DNA of 62,602 nucleotides from Tissierella pigra (GTDB taxonomy: Bacteria; Bacillota; Clostridia; Tissierellales; Tissierellaceae). The notes under the pieces were generated by a model that saw only the letters and a program-made list of their open reading frames with translations, did not search any database and was not told where the DNA came from. Below are positions 8,264 to 18,367 of the stretch, one piece after another. The stretch is from NCBI RefSeq assembly GCF_009695605.1, contig NZ_VUNQ01000019.1, positions 1-62,602 on the forward strand, given 5' to 3'. Position numbers and translations under genes: made by a program. Each line of letters starts with the position of its first letter. The stretch's first letter is position 1.

Positions 8264-10334
8264 AAAATATTTACTGGAAATAGGTGTAGAAGAATTACCA
8301 GCAAGGTTAGTTGGGGATGCTTTAGAACAATTAAAAAATAATGCGGAAAATTTGCTTAAAGATGAGCGAATAAATTATAACAATATCAATGTATATAGTA
8401 CTCCTAGAAGATTAAGCCTAATAGTGGAAGGATTAGATGAAAGACAAGAAGATTTAAAAGAAAAAGTCAAAGGACCTACAAAGAAAATAGCTTTTGATGA
8501 AAATGATAATCCAAGTAAGGCGTTATTAGGATTTATGAGAGGTCAAAATATAGATATAAGTGCAATATATACAGAGGAGTATAATGGTGTAGAGTATATC
8601 TATGCAGATGTAGTGAAAACTGGTAAGACTATAGAAGAAATTTTAAGTTTAAATATACCTAATCTAATAAAGATGATTAATTTCCCTAAATCCATGAGAT
8701 GGGGAGGTAAAAATATTAGATTTGCTAGACCTATTAGATGGCTAGTTTCATTATTAGATGATAAAATAATCTCCTTTGATCTAGAAGGAATTGCAGTATC
8801 TAATGTTACAAAAGGTCATAGATTCCTAGGAAATAGCAAAATAGAAGTGCCTAGTGTAGATGAGTATATGGAGATTTTAAAGAAAAACTTTGTAATATTA
8901 GACCAAAAAGAAAGAAAAGATATTATTAAATATGGTTCGGAAAAATTGGTGAAAGAAAAGGGTGGGAATTTACCGAAAGATGAAAGTCTTTTAGATGAAG
9001 TAACTAATATAGTAGAGTATCCTACTCCGATAATAGGAAGGATAAAGGAAGAATATCTTTCTCTGCCTAAAGATGTAATAATAACTCCTATGAAGGAACA
9101 ATTAAGATTTTTTCCTGTATTAGATGATAAAAATAGACTATTACCTTATTTTATCACTGTAAGAAATGGAAATGAAGAACATATAGAAACAGTTATAAAA
9201 GGAAATGAAAAGGTATTAGGAGCTAGGTTAGAAGATGCTAAGTTTTTCTATATGGATGATATTAAAAATCCATTAGAATCCTATGTGGAAGAACTTAAAA
9301 AAATAACCTTCCAAGATAAATTAGGAACATTATATGATAAAACTAAGAGAATTCAAAGCTTAGGTGTAAAAGTAGGAGAGTACCTAGAGGTTGGAGAAGA
9401 AACTGAAAAAAATATAGAAAGAGCAGGATATTTATCTAAAGCAGATTTAGTTACAAAGATGGTAACTGAGTTTACAGAACTCCAAGGAAAAATGGGTATG
9501 GAATATGCTAAAACCTCAGGGGAAAATGAAATAGTGAGTTTAGCCATATTTGAACAATACTTACCTAGATTTGCAGGAGATGAACTTCCAACTACTACAG
9601 CGGGTGCTGTATTAAGTATTGCAGATAAAATAGATACTATATCTGGACTATTTGCCATAGGAATTCACCCAACAGGCTCTCAAGATCCATTTGGTTTGAG
9701 ACGTCAAGCACTTGGGATTATAAATATAATACTAGATAAAAAACTAAGTATATCTATTAATGAATTAGTAGAAACAGCTCTTTATTTTTATGTTGATATA
9801 AATGGATTGGCTTTTGATTATGAAAAAGTAAAACAAGAGATTATAGAATTCTTAAATGGAAGAATAAGAAATATGTTTATAGATATTGGTATCAGATACG
9901 ATATTGTAGATGCAATAATCGGAACCAATATAGATGATGTTTATGATATGAAAATAAGAGCAAATAAATTAAATGAATGGTTGAAGAAAGAAGGATTATC
10001 AGAAATTTTATCTGCATTTAATAGAGTGTCTAATTTAGCTGAAAAGGCAGTTTCAGATGAAGTGCAAAGAAGCTTACTTACTGAAGATGAGATAGAGTTA
10101 TATGATAAGTTTAATAGTATAGAAGAAAAAGTGAATAATTTACTTCTTAAAAAAGAATATGATAAAGCATTAGATCAATTAGTAGTACTAAAAGAGCCTA
10201 TAGATAATTTCTTTGATAAAGTTATGGTAATGGTAGAAGATGAAAGACTAAGAAATAACAGACTAGGCTTATTAAAGAAAATATATGATATAATGGTTAA
10301 AATCTGTGATCTATCAAAGATAGTAAATAAATAA
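8256..10334 (+). CDS. glyS: Glycine-tRNA ligase beta subunit
   Basis: The beta subunit (692 residues) carries the tRNA-binding parts of the (alpha-beta)2 glycyl-tRNA synthetase, with HD-like and anticodon-binding domains. The N terminus [14 protein letters not shown] and the internal GHRFLG, RFFPV and [12 protein letters not shown] blocks are typical. An AGGAGGGG ribosome binding site lies inside the glyQ end. Overlap with glyQ should couple the two subunits in translation. Confidence 0.97.
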   Translation: MSKKYLLEIGVEELPARLVGDALEQLKNNAENLLKDERINYNNINVYSTPRRLSLIVEGLDERQEDLKEKVKGPTKKIAFDENDNPSKALLGFMRGQNIDISAIYTEEYNGVEYIYADVVKTGKTIEEILSLNIPNLIKMINFPKSMRWGGKNIRFARPIRWLVSLLDDKIISFDLEGIAVSNVTKGHRFLGNSKIEVPSVDEYMEILKKNFVILDQKERKDIIKYGSEKLVKEKGGNLPKDESLLDEVTNIVEYPTPIIGRIKEEYLSLPKDVIITPMKEQLRFFPVLDDKNRLLPYFITVRNGNEEHIETVIKGNEKVLGARLEDAKFFYMDDIKNPLESYVEELKKITFQDKLGTLYDKTKRIQSLGVKVGEYLEVGEETEKNIERAGYLSKADLVTKMVTEFTELQGKMGMEYAKTSGENEIVSLAIFEQYLPRFAGDELPTTTAGAVLSIADKIDTISGLFAIGIHPTGSQDPFGLRRQALGIINIILDKKLSISINELVETALYFYVDINGLAFDYEKVKQEIIEFLNGRIRNMFIDIGIRYDIVDAIIGTNIDDVYDMKIRANKLNEWLKKEGLSEILSAFNRVSNLAEKAVSDEVQRSLLTEDEIELYDKFNSIEEKVNNLLLKKEYDKALDQLVVLKEPIDNFFDKVMVMVEDERLRNNRLGLLKKIYDIMVKICDLSKIVNK

Positions 10335-10380
10335 CCCTTATTTATATTTTTAGATAATAAAAATATGGGGGGATACTATT

Positions 10381-11007
10381 ATGCAATTAAGTGAAAGACA
10401 AGAAAAGATAATTGACATAGTCAAGGAAAATCAACCTATTACTTCTGAAGCAATTGCCAGTATGCTTAAACTTACTAGATCAACTTTAAGACCAGACTTG
10501 GCTATTTTGACTATGTCTGGAATATTAGATGCAAGACCAAAAGTAGGTTATTTTTATACTGGAAAAACTAGCCTTTCATATATTTCTGAAAAGATAAAAA
10601 AGATAAAGGTTTCGGACATAAAGTCTGTACCAGTAGTAGTAGATGAAGCTATTAGTATTTATGATGCTATAGTATTAATGTTTATAGAAGATGTAGGTTC
10701 TATTTATGTTACATCCAAAGGTCTATTGTCAGGTGTAGTATCAAGAAAAGACTTCCTTAGAAACGCCATAGGTGGTATAGATTTAAATAAAATGCCTATA
10801 GGTATGATAATGACAAGAATGCCTAATATAGTCTATGTAGAACCAGAGGATAGTATTTTAGATGCAGCAATAAAATTAATAGACCATGAAATAGACAGCT
10901 TACCTGTAATAGAAGAAGATAAAGAAGCAAAAGGTTATAAAGTATTAGGCAGAATAACGAAGACAACTATAACAGGACTGTTTGTAGAATTAGGTAAAAA
11001 TGATTAA
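10381..11007 (+). CDS. ccpN: HTH-CBS repressor CcpN (YqzB)
   Basis: A 208-residue regulator with an N-terminal winged helix-turn-helix (residues 1-65, TSEAIASMLKLTRSTLRPDL) and two CBS domains (roughly 75-205). CcpN represses gluconeogenic genes in Bacillus in a nucleotide- and glucose-dependent way. The CBS pair should bind adenine nucleotides. It lies between glyS and the PpsR gene, as in Bacillus, where the two neighbours work together on carbon flux. GGGGGGA precedes the ATG. Confidence 0.9.
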   Translation: MQLSERQEKIIDIVKENQPITSEAIASMLKLTRSTLRPDLAILTMSGILDARPKVGYFYTGKTSLSYISEKIKKIKVSDIKSVPVVVDEAISIYDAIVLMFIEDVGSIYVTSKGLLSGVVSRKDFLRNAIGGIDLNKMPIGMIMTRMPNIVYVEPEDSILDAAIKLIDHEIDSLPVIEEDKEAKGYKVLGRITKTTITGLFVELGKND

Positions 11008-11019
11008 GGGGGCAGATTT

Positions 11020-11847
11020 ATGGACAAAAGCCTAACAATTTATGTACTATCAGACTCCATAGGGGAGACTGGGGAATTATTATCTCGTGCAGCTTTAAGT
11101 CAATTTAACTCAGGAAGATATGAAGTTAGAAGGTTCCCCTTTATTACAGCAGAAGAACAAATCATGGAAATATTTGAAGAAGCTAAAAATGAACCTAGTG
11201 TTATAATCTATACAATAGTGATAGAGAAGTTAAAAAATTTTATAACATTTAAAGGTCATGAATTTAATATTCCAACAGTAGATCTAATGACTCCAGCTTT
11301 AAATGCAATTGAATCTGTTCTTGATTACCAGCCAAAGCGTGAATCAGGATTGATTAGAAGGCTAGATGAAAATTATTTTAGAAAAGTTGAAGCAGTTGAA
11401 TTTGCTGTAAAATACGATGATGGAAAAGACCCGAGAGGAATAAAGAAATCAGATGTTGTGTTAGTAGGTATATCTAGAACATCTAAGACACCTTTAAGCA
11501 TGTATCTAGCACATAAAAACTTTAAGGTAGCAAATGTACCTTTAGTTCCAGAGGTACCAGCCCCAAATGAATTATTTCAAAAAGATAATAAAAGGATCAT
11601 TGGCCTTATTGCCAATTCAGCCAAACTAAATGAAATTAGACAGGAAAGGCTAAAAGCTTTAGGCTTAGGAAACAATGCTAATTATGCAAATATAGATAGA
11701 ATAAACTTAGAATTAGAATATTCTAGAGAAATAATGGATAAACTTGGTTGTATAGTAATAGATGTGTCTTATAAAGCTATTGAAGAAACAGCAGGTCTTA
11801 TAATAGAGCATATGAAGAGAAATTTTGGAGAAAAGGTCTTCCAATAG
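11020..11847 (+). CDS. yqfL: Pyruvate, phosphate dikinase regulatory protein (PpsR/YqfL, DUF299)
   Basis: A 275-residue bifunctional kinase/phosphorylase family protein. Members phosphorylate a PPDK (or PEP synthase) threonine with ADP and remove it with phosphate. The P-loop-like motif GISRTSKTPLS lies near residue 151. It follows ccpN by 12 bases, and the pair probably controls the pyruvate-PEP node. No ppdK gene is in this window, so the target lies elsewhere. Confidence 0.9.
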   Translation: MDKSLTIYVLSDSIGETGELLSRAALSQFNSGRYEVRRFPFITAEEQIMEIFEEAKNEPSVIIYTIVIEKLKNFITFKGHEFNIPTVDLMTPALNAIESVLDYQPKRESGLIRRLDENYFRKVEAVEFAVKYDDGKDPRGIKKSDVVLVGISRTSKTPLSMYLAHKNFKVANVPLVPEVPAPNELFQKDNKRIIGLIANSAKLNEIRQERLKALGLGNNANYANIDRINLELEYSREIMDKLGCIVIDVSYKAIEETAGLIIEHMKRNFGEKVFQ

Positions 11848-11878
11848 AAGTGTTTTAAAAACACTTCTATTTTATTTA
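11844..11878 (+). terminator. Intrinsic terminator after yqfL
   Basis: A near-perfect stem of AGAAGTGTTTT pairing with AAAACACTTCT spans 11844-11870 and is followed by a T-rich tract. It overlaps the stop codon of yqfL. Confidence 0.8.
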
Positions 11879-11906
11879 AAAAATAAAAATTATTTCATTC
11901 AAAAAA

Positions 11907-11940
11907 GAAGGATTATTGAAACTTATGTTGTATATATAAT
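11907..11940 (+). promoter_or_regulatory. Degenerate sigma-H-like promoter upstream of dgt
   Basis: GAAGGATTA at 11907-11915, 11 bases, then GTTGTATAT. It has the layout of the dnaG promoter at 12999-13025, but GAAT is changed to GTAT. A TATAAT at 11935-11940 may serve sigma-A instead. Confidence 0.4.
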
Positions 11941-11974
11941 AGTATGGATAAATTATGTGTTAGAGGGGTAAATA

Positions 11975-12991
11975 ATGAATATAAGATTAAGAATAGAAGA
12001 AATAGAAAAAAACAATTTATCTCAATATGCCATGCTTAGCCAAAATTCAAAGGGAAGAAAAAACTTTGAAGGAAAATGTACTATGAGAACTGATTTTCAA
12101 AGAGATAGGGATAGAATAATTCATTCCAAATCTTTCCGCAGACTAAAACATAAGACTCAAGTATTTATAGCACCAGAAGGAGACCATTTTAGGACAAGAC
12201 TAACTCATACCCTTGAGGTGGCACAAATAGGAAGAACTTTAGCAAGGGCTTTAAGATTAAATGAAGACCTTGTAGAAGCCATAGCACTAGGTCACGATTT
12301 GGGTCATACACCCTTTGGGCATACTGGTGAAAGAGTATTGAATAAACTGCATCCTAATGGATTTCATCATAATGAACAATCTATACGAGTTGTAGATATA
12401 TTAGAGCATAAAGATGAAAAAATAGGATTAAATTTAACTTATGAAGTAAGAGAAGGTATATTGAACCATTCTGGAGAGAAGATTTCTGAAACTTTAGAAG
12501 GACAATTAGTGAAATACGCAGATAGAATAGCCTACATTAATCATGACATAGATGATGCCATAAGGGCAGGTGTTATTAAAAAAGAAAGCTTACCAAAAAA
12601 ATCTGTAGAAATCTTAGGAAAAAGCCATGGTGAGAGAATAAATACCATGATTTTAGATATAATTAAGAATAGTATGAAAAATGATAAAATAAAAATGAGT
12701 GATAGTGTAGGAGCGGCAACTAATATATTAAGAGAGTATATGTTTGAGAATGTATATCTTAACAACAACGCAAAATCTGAAGAATATAAAGCGGAATACG
12801 TTATAGAACAACTTTACAAATATTATTTAAACAATATAGAAGCATTACCACAAGAACATTTAAACATTTATAAGAATATAGACTGTGATATAGAAGATAT
12901 TATATGTGATTATATAGCGGGAACAACAGATAGATATATAGTAAATTTATTTAATAATATCTTTCTACCTAAACCATGGCAAAAATATTGA
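11975..12991 (+). CDS. dgt: Deoxyguanosinetriphosphate triphosphohydrolase-like protein
   Basis: An HD-superfamily dNTPase of 338 residues, which splits dNTPs to deoxynucleosides and triphosphate. The N-terminal block RDRDRIIHSKSFRRLKHKTQVF is the family signature (RIIHSKSFRRL), followed by the metal-binding H and the HD pair in GHDLGHTPFGHTGE. The short form without the E. coli extension is common in Firmicutes. It lies upstream of dnaG, as in many Clostridia. Confidence 0.93.
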   Translation: MNIRLRIEEIEKNNLSQYAMLSQNSKGRKNFEGKCTMRTDFQRDRDRIIHSKSFRRLKHKTQVFIAPEGDHFRTRLTHTLEVAQIGRTLARALRLNEDLVEAIALGHDLGHTPFGHTGERVLNKLHPNGFHHNEQSIRVVDILEHKDEKIGLNLTYEVREGILNHSGEKISETLEGQLVKYADRIAYINHDIDDAIRAGVIKKESLPKKSVEILGKSHGERINTMILDIIKNSMKNDKIKMSDSVGAATNILREYMFENVYLNNNAKSEEYKAEYVIEQLYKYYLNNIEALPQEHLNIYKNIDCDIEDIICDYIAGTTDRYIVNLFNNIFLPKPWQKY

Positions 12992-12998
12992 AAAAAAA

Positions 12999-13025
12999 GA
13001 AGGATTTTTGGATTTTATGTCGAAT
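12999..13025 (+). promoter_or_regulatory. Sigma-H-type promoter upstream of dnaG-rpoD
   Basis: GAAGGATTT at 12999-13007, 11 bases, then GTCGAAT at 13019-13025. This fits the Bacillus sigma-H consensus RnAGGAwWW-N11/12-RnnGAAT at every fixed position. It would raise primase and SigA synthesis at the start of sporulation (inference). Confidence 0.6.
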
Positions 13026-13088
13026 ATAATCTTATGAAGTAAAATTATTAGAAAAGATTGATGGTAGGTGAGGTATTTAGGTGATATT

Positions 13089-14939
13089 ATGACAAGTTAT
13101 ATAAATGATGAAACAATTGAAAAGGTAAGAGAATCTGCTGATATAGTTAGTATTATTTCAGATTATATTCAACTGAAAAAAACAGGTGGAAACTATGTAG
13201 GGCTATGTCCTTTTCATAACGAGAAAACTCCTTCTTTTTCAGTATCAGACACTAAGCAATTTTTTCATTGCTTTGGATGCGGAGAAGGTGGAGATGCTTT
13301 AGCTTTTATAATGAAAATGGAGAATTTAGAATTTCCAGAGGCAGTTAAATTCTTAGGAGATAAACTAGGTATTGCCATAGAGGAAACAAGTCCTAAAAAT
13401 CAAAAGCTAATAGATGAAAAAAATAAATTTTATGAGATTAATAAGGAAACAGCAAGGTTTTTCTTTAGTAATTTAACTAAAAATGAATCAGGATTAAATT
13501 ATTTATATAATAGAAAAATAAATAATAAGACTATAAAACAATTCGGCCTAGGATATTCTTTGAACAAATGGGATGATTTATATAAATATCTTAAATTTAG
13601 AGGATATAAAGAAGCAGATGCCCAAAAACTAGGATTAATAGGTAAAAAGTCAAGTAATGACGGATATTACGATAAATTCCGAAATAGAATTATGTTTCCC
13701 ATAATCGATACAAAAGGTAGAGTTATCGGTTTTGGTGGAAGAGTTTTAGATAATTCCATGCCTAAATATTTAAATTCCCAAGAAACCCCTGTATTTAATA
13801 AAGGAGAACATCTCTATGGACTAAATTTAGTAAACAAATTCTCTGATAAAAAAAGAATAATATTAGTAGAAGGCTATATGGATGTAATTGCATTATTTAG
13901 TAAAGGGATAAACTGTGGAGTAGCAAGCCTTGGAACAGCTTTAACTGAAAGACAAGCAAAGCTACTTAAAAGATATGGAGAGAATGTATATATTTGCTAC
14001 GACTCAGATCAAGCTGGTATAAATGCTACTGACAGAGCCATAGAAGTCCTACTAAAGGAAGAGATTGAACCCAAAATAATAAATCTTGGGGACTATAAAG
14101 ATCCGGATGATTTTTTAAAAGAAAACTCTGTAGATCAATTTGAAAAAACAATAAATGAATCCTTTAATCATATAGATTATAGAATTCATATTAATAAGAA
14201 GAAATATAATATAGATGAAGCAGAGGGAAAAATAAAGTTTACAATTGAAATAGCAAAGATAATAAAAAGATTAAAATCTCCTATAGAAAAGGATGTTTAT
14301 ATAGAAAAGATTTCTAAAGAAATGAATATATCAAAAGAAGCAATAGAAAAGGAAGTATTTGGGAATACTATAAAACATATAGCAAATAGCACTTTTAGGA
14401 ATAAAACTAAAGGTGATGATAAATATAAAAAAGAAAATATAGCTCCAGTTAAAACCATATTGCCTTCAGCCAGTCTTACAGCTGAAATCGATTTGATAAA
14501 ATTAATGATTTTCGATAAAATTTATTTTGATATGCTAATTAAAGAGGTTTCTTTGGATGAATATATGAACTTAGAGTGTAAGCAAATTCTTAAAATAATA
14601 ATGGATTTATATAAAGAAGATGAATATTTAGATGAAGAACTACTATATAAAAAGGCAAAGGAAATACCTAATATAAGTGAAGAACTACTCCATTTAGTAT
14701 TTGAGAAAAGAATAAATTTTTCACCAGAAGATGTGGAGCAGATGATAAAAGACTTAATTAATACAATTAAGGTAAATAAACTAAGAAATAAAAGAGATGT
14801 GGTAAAAGAAAAAATAGAAAAGTTAGAGAATAAATCTGAGATGGACTCAAATGAAGAAGAACAATTTCTTTTACTATGTATAGAACTAACTAATTTGAAT
14901 AAAGAACTAAACCTCATGATACATGAGGATGGGAGGTAA
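13089..14939 (+). CDS. dnaG: DNA primase
   Basis: DnaG makes the RNA primers for replication. The CHC2 zinc-binding domain is at the N terminus (C40, H43, C61, C64), followed by the RNA polymerase core with Toprim motifs EGYMDV and DSDQAG, and a DnaB-binding C-terminal domain. Length is 616 residues from the ATG at 13089. A GTG at 13068 would add seven residues; I prefer the ATG because AGGTG lies 5 bases before it and MTSYI fits the family start. rpoD follows after 5 bases. Confidence 0.95.
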   Translation: MTSYINDETIEKVRESADIVSIISDYIQLKKTGGNYVGLCPFHNEKTPSFSVSDTKQFFHCFGCGEGGDALAFIMKMENLEFPEAVKFLGDKLGIAIEETSPKNQKLIDEKNKFYEINKETARFFFSNLTKNESGLNYLYNRKINNKTIKQFGLGYSLNKWDDLYKYLKFRGYKEADAQKLGLIGKKSSNDGYYDKFRNRIMFPIIDTKGRVIGFGGRVLDNSMPKYLNSQETPVFNKGEHLYGLNLVNKFSDKKRIILVEGYMDVIALFSKGINCGVASLGTALTERQAKLLKRYGENVYICYDSDQAGINATDRAIEVLLKEEIEPKIINLGDYKDPDDFLKENSVDQFEKTINESFNHIDYRIHINKKKYNIDEAEGKIKFTIEIAKIIKRLKSPIEKDVYIEKISKEMNISKEAIEKEVFGNTIKHIANSTFRNKTKGDDKYKKENIAPVKTILPSASLTAEIDLIKLMIFDKIYFDMLIKEVSLDEYMNLECKQILKIIMDLYKEDEYLDEELLYKKAKEIPNISEELLHLVFEKRINFSPEDVEQMIKDLINTIKVNKLRNKRDVVKEKIEKLENKSEMDSNEEEQFLLLCIELTNLNKELNLMIHEDGR

Positions 14940-14944
14940 GCCAG

Positions 14945-16087
14945 TTGGATCAACAAAATAAGGATAAAGACAAAGCAAAAATAAATACTGCTAAAATGGA
15001 GGCTGTAAAGAAGCTAATAGACAAGGGAAAAAAAGAAGGAATGTTAACATATAGTGAGGTAATAGAAGTACTGGAGGATATTAGTATAGATGCAGACCAA
15101 ATAGACGAGATTTATCAAAGCTTAGAAGCTATGGGAATTGAAGTAATTGGAGATAAAGAAGAGCTATTATTGGAAAAAGATGATATAGATGATAATATAG
15201 ATAAAGATGAATTAGAAGAAGTGGATATAAAAGAAGATTTATCAGTACCTAAGGGAATTAATGTAGATGACCCTGTTAGAATGTACTTAAAAGAAATAGG
15301 AAAGATACCCCTATTAACTGGTGATGAGGAAATTAAACTAGCTAAGAGAATGCAAGATGGAGATGAAGAAGCAAAGAAGAAACTTGCAGAGGCTAACCTT
15401 AGATTAGTAGTAAGCATTGCTAAAAGATATGTAGGTAGGGGTATGCTTTTCTTAGATTTAATTCAAGAAGGTAACTTAGGACTTATGAAAGCAGTAGAAA
15501 AGTTTGACTATGAAAAAGGATTTAAGTTTAGTACCTATGCTACATGGTGGATACGTCAAGCCATTACAAGAGCCATAGCTGATCAAGCTAGAACCATAAG
15601 AATTCCAGTTCATATGGTTGAGACAATAAATAAATTGGTTAGAGTTCAAAGACAATTAGTTCAAGAGTTAGGAAGAGATCCTAGTCCAGAGGAAATAGGT
15701 AAGGAAATGGGTATGGAAGTTGAAAGAGTTAGAGAAATCATGAAGATAGCTCAAGAGCCAGTTTCTTTAGAAACTCCAATTGGTGAAGAAGAAGATAGTC
15801 ATTTAGGTGACTTTATACCTGATGATGAAGTACTAGCTCCAGCAGAAGCAGCAACATTTACTATGCTTAGGGAGCAATTAATAGATGTATTAGATACTTT
15901 AACTCCTAGAGAACAAAAAGTTCTAAGACTAAGATTTGGATTAGATGATGGTAGAGCAAGAACATTAGAAGAAGTAGGAAAAGAATTTGAAGTTACAAGG
16001 GAAAGAATCAGACAAATAGAGGCTAAAGCTTTAAGAAAATTACGTCACCCAAGCAGATCTAAAAAATTAAAAGACTTCTTAGAATAA
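14945..16087 (+). CDS. rpoD: RNA polymerase sigma factor SigA (RpoD)
   Basis: The primary sigma factor, 380 residues. Region 1.2 begins at [11 protein letters not shown], region 2 has the [19 protein letters not shown] and [11 protein letters not shown] blocks ([14 protein letters not shown]), and region 4.2 ends the protein with [18 protein letters not shown]. The N-terminal region 1.1 is acidic. The TTG start is preceded by GGGAGGT. It is co-transcribed with dnaG, as in most bacteria. Confidence 0.97.
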   Translation: MDQQNKDKDKAKINTAKMEAVKKLIDKGKKEGMLTYSEVIEVLEDISIDADQIDEIYQSLEAMGIEVIGDKEELLLEKDDIDDNIDKDELEEVDIKEDLSVPKGINVDDPVRMYLKEIGKIPLLTGDEEIKLAKRMQDGDEEAKKKLAEANLRLVVSIAKRYVGRGMLFLDLIQEGNLGLMKAVEKFDYEKGFKFSTYATWWIRQAITRAIADQARTIRIPVHMVETINKLVRVQRQLVQELGRDPSPEEIGKEMGMEVERVREIMKIAQEPVSLETPIGEEEDSHLGDFIPDDEVLAPAEAATFTMLREQLIDVLDTLTPREQKVLRLRFGLDDGRARTLEEVGKEFEVTRERIRQIEAKALRKLRHPSRSKKLKDFLE

Positions 16088-16090
16088 TAG

Positions 16091-16115
16091 AGGTTCGCCT
16101 AAGGCGAATCTTTAT
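16091..16115 (+). terminator. Intrinsic terminator after rpoD
   Basis: GGTTCGCC and GGCGAATC form an 8-bp stem with a TAA loop at 16092-16110, followed by TTTATT. The tail is short, so some read-through is likely. Confidence 0.65.
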
Positions 16116-16172
16116 TACATTTAATATAAGTGTAATAGAGATTATATCTATAATTTAGAAAGGGAGAAAATA

Positions 16173-16868
16173 ATGAAACTATCTCAAAGACTACAGGCTA
16201 TAGGAAACTTTGTACCTAATAATTCTATAGTAGCAGATATAGGTACAGATCATGGATATATACCAGCTTATTTAATTCAAAACAATATATCTAAAAGAGT
16301 TATAGGGACAGATATATCAAAAGGATCTTTGGAGAAAATAATTGACTATATAAGAGAATTAGGAATCGAACATAGGGTAGACACTAGATTAGGTGATGGA
16401 CTAGAAGTAATAAAACCCTATGAAATAGATACAGTAATTATCGCAGGTATGGGTGGATTATTGATTCGGGATATACTTGAGAATCATAAGAAAGTTACAG
16501 ATTCCATAATCAATTTTATATTTCAGCCCATGGTAGCTTCAAAAGAATTAAGACAATATTTAATAGAAAATAAATTTGAAATTATAAAAGAGGAATTGGT
16601 GAAAGAGGAAGATAAATATTATGAAATAATTTATGCTAAAAAAGGATTATCTTTTATTAAAAAAGATATATATTATGAAATAAGCCAATTCTTAATTAAA
16701 GAAAGACATCCTTTATTGAAGGAATTTATAGAAGAAAAAATAACATCAACTAAAAAGATAATGGAAGAAATAAAAGATATAGGTTCAGAAAAATCTCAGG
16801 AAAGATATTTAGAATTAAAAAATTCTTTAAAGGATTATGAGGAGGTATTAAAGGAGGTTGAAGGCTAA
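16173..16868 (+). CDS. trmK: tRNA (adenine(22)-N(1))-methyltransferase TrmK
   Basis: A 231-residue class I SAM-dependent methyltransferase that makes m1A22 in tRNA. Motif I is VADIGTDHGYIP near residues 20-31; the TrmK-specific IIAGMGGLLI follows at about residue 89. It has a C-terminal helical coiled-coil part. It overlaps the next gene by 11 bases, the same pairing as yqfN-yqfO in Bacillus. Confidence 0.93.
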   Translation: MKLSQRLQAIGNFVPNNSIVADIGTDHGYIPAYLIQNNISKRVIGTDISKGSLEKIIDYIRELGIEHRVDTRLGDGLEVIKPYEIDTVIIAGMGGLLIRDILENHKKVTDSIINFIFQPMVASKELRQYLIENKFEIIKEELVKEEDKYYEIIYAKKGLSFIKKDIYYEISQFLIKERHPLLKEFIEEKITSTKKIMEEIKDIGSEKSQERYLELKNSLKDYEEVLKEVEG

Positions 16869-17640
16869 AGCGATAATGGATTTAATGAATAGTTGGGCAT
16901 TGCCAGAGTTAATTGATGACTGGGATAATACTGGTTTTCAAATAGGTGATGACAATAAAGATGTAAGTAGAATATTACTTGCTTTAGATTTAAATGATAA
17001 GATCTGCCAAAAAGCAATTGAAGAAAACTTTCATATTATAATAACTCACCATCCACTTATATTTAAGCCTATAAATAGTATAACTACATCTAACTATAAG
17101 GAAAAACTTGTATATAATTTAATTAGAAATGAGATTGTAGTGTATAATGCTCATACAAATTTAGACAGGGCAGAAGGAGGAGTAAGTCACCAACTAGGAA
17201 AACTTCTTGGTTTAAAAGAAGGTAAGCCTCTGCATTTAAACTTTGAAAAATCTTTTGGATATGGTAGAGTAGGAGATATAGAAGAAATAAGTTTAAATGA
17301 TTATATAAAGGTGATAAAAGAACAATTAGATACTGAAAATGTAATAGTATATGGAAATCAGGAAAAACTTATAAAAAGGATTGCGGTTTGTGGTGGTAGT
17401 GGAGCTGAGTTTATATATGATGCCTATAGGGAAAATGCAGATATTTATATAACGGGAGATATAAAATATCACGAAGCTCAAATGGCAGATGAACTAGGTT
17501 TAACAATAATTGATGCAGGACACTATCATACTGAAAAGATTATATTGCCAGTTATAAAAACATACTTAGAAAGCAAATCTAAGGAAAGTTTATATATAGA
17601 AATATATAATAATCCAAGTCCATTTTATAAGATATATTAA
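16858..17640 (+). CDS. Nif3-like dinuclear metal center protein (DUF34, YqfO)
   Basis: A 260-residue member of the Nif3/DUF34 family, which forms hexamers with a two-metal centre. Metal-binding pieces are THHPLIF, AHTNLD and DAGHYHTE. It is the short form without the inserted PII-like domain found in Bacillus YqfO (about 370 residues). The substrate is uncertain; older names such as GTP cyclohydrolase I type 2 rest on weak evidence. The start is a TTG inside trmK; MKAKAIMD fits the family N terminus, with GAGGAGGT 11 bases upstream. Confidence 0.88.
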   Translation: MKAKAIMDLMNSWALPELIDDWDNTGFQIGDDNKDVSRILLALDLNDKICQKAIEENFHIIITHHPLIFKPINSITTSNYKEKLVYNLIRNEIVVYNAHTNLDRAEGGVSHQLGKLLGLKEGKPLHLNFEKSFGYGRVGDIEEISLNDYIKVIKEQLDTENVIVYGNQEKLIKRIAVCGGSGAEFIYDAYRENADIYITGDIKYHEAQMADELGLTIIDAGHYHTEKIILPVIKTYLESKSKESLYIEIYNNPSPFYKIY

Positions 17641-17756
17641 AGGAATATTTAATTATTTAAAGGATAAGATAAAGATGAAAGATATATATTATGTAAATTA
17701 TAGAAAATATATCCTTTGCAAATTTTGACGATTTATGGTATATTATATATCTACAT

Positions 17757-18173
17757 TATGAGTAAGTTGAGTGGTCGCGTGTGGTAACACATGAGGAAAG
17801 TCCGTGCTTCGTAGGGCAGGATGCTGGATAACGTCCAGTGGGGGTGACCCTAAGGATAGTGCAACAGAGATATACCGCCAGAACTCTTTCTCAGTTCATA
17901 ATAACGATTACTACTGGGTTTGCAGTGAAATAGCCGATGAAATAACTGAAAGATGGGGCTATCTGGTAAGGGTGGAAAGGCGAGGTAAGAGCTCACCAGC
18001 ATTTAGGTGACTAAATGGCTATGTAAACCCCATCTGAAGCAAGACCAAAAAGGAATATAAAAGGCGGTTGCCCGCTGCCATTCCAGAGGTAGGTCGCATG
18101 AACCTATTGGTGACAATAGGTCTTAGATAGATGACCATTTAAACAGAACACGGCTTATAGACTTACTCGTATA
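17757..18173 (+). ncRNA. rnpB: RNase P RNA, class A-like
   Basis: The catalytic RNA of RNase P. The conserved GAGGAAAGTCC (17792-17802), AGTGCAACAGAGA (17858-17870) with CCGCC following, and GGTAAGGGTGGAAAGG-type core sequences are all present. The P1 helix pairs GAGTAAGT (17760-17767) with ACTTACTC (18161-18168). The P4-region pattern and the lack of the Bacillus-type start suggest class A. A TTGACG at 17725-17730 and an AT-rich TATATATCTA segment upstream are a plausible promoter. No protein should be called here. Confidence 0.95.
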
Positions 18174-18183
18174 CATAATCAAA

Positions 18184-18212
18184 ACATCAGCTTTTCAGCT
18201 GGTGTTTTTTTA
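18184..18212 (+). terminator. Intrinsic terminator after rnpB
   Basis: ACATCAGCT and AGCTGGTGT form a 9-bp stem with a four-base loop at 18184-18205, followed by seven T. Confidence 0.85.
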
Positions 18213-18319
18213 TTGGTTGATTTTTGAAAAAGAGTATCTCTATACTTTTCGCATCAATTGACTTTATGGACTATTCACTGTTTAATCATTCATATATTCT
18301 ATTAATTTCCATATATCTA

Positions 18320-18328
18320 TGCTATAAT
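18320..18328 (+). promoter_or_regulatory. Extended -10 promoter of the SLH-like gene
   Basis: TGCTATAAT at 18320-18328 is a perfect extended -10, about 40 bases before the start codon. No good -35 is visible. Confidence 0.5.
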
Positions 18329-18367
18329 TAGAAAACCATTTAAATTAATAATAGAGGAGATGAGACA

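Noticed and set aside
10335-10380. Terminator between glyS and ccpN
   Set aside because: The AT-only stem is weak and lacks a T tract.
13068-13088. GTG start for dnaG
   Set aside because: The ATG at 13089 has AGGTG at a better distance and fits the family N terminus, although the GTG cannot be excluded.
17804-18010. A 68-codon open frame inside the RNase P RNA
   Set aside because: It lies wholly within rnpB, has no ribosome binding site, and its codons reflect the RNA sequence.
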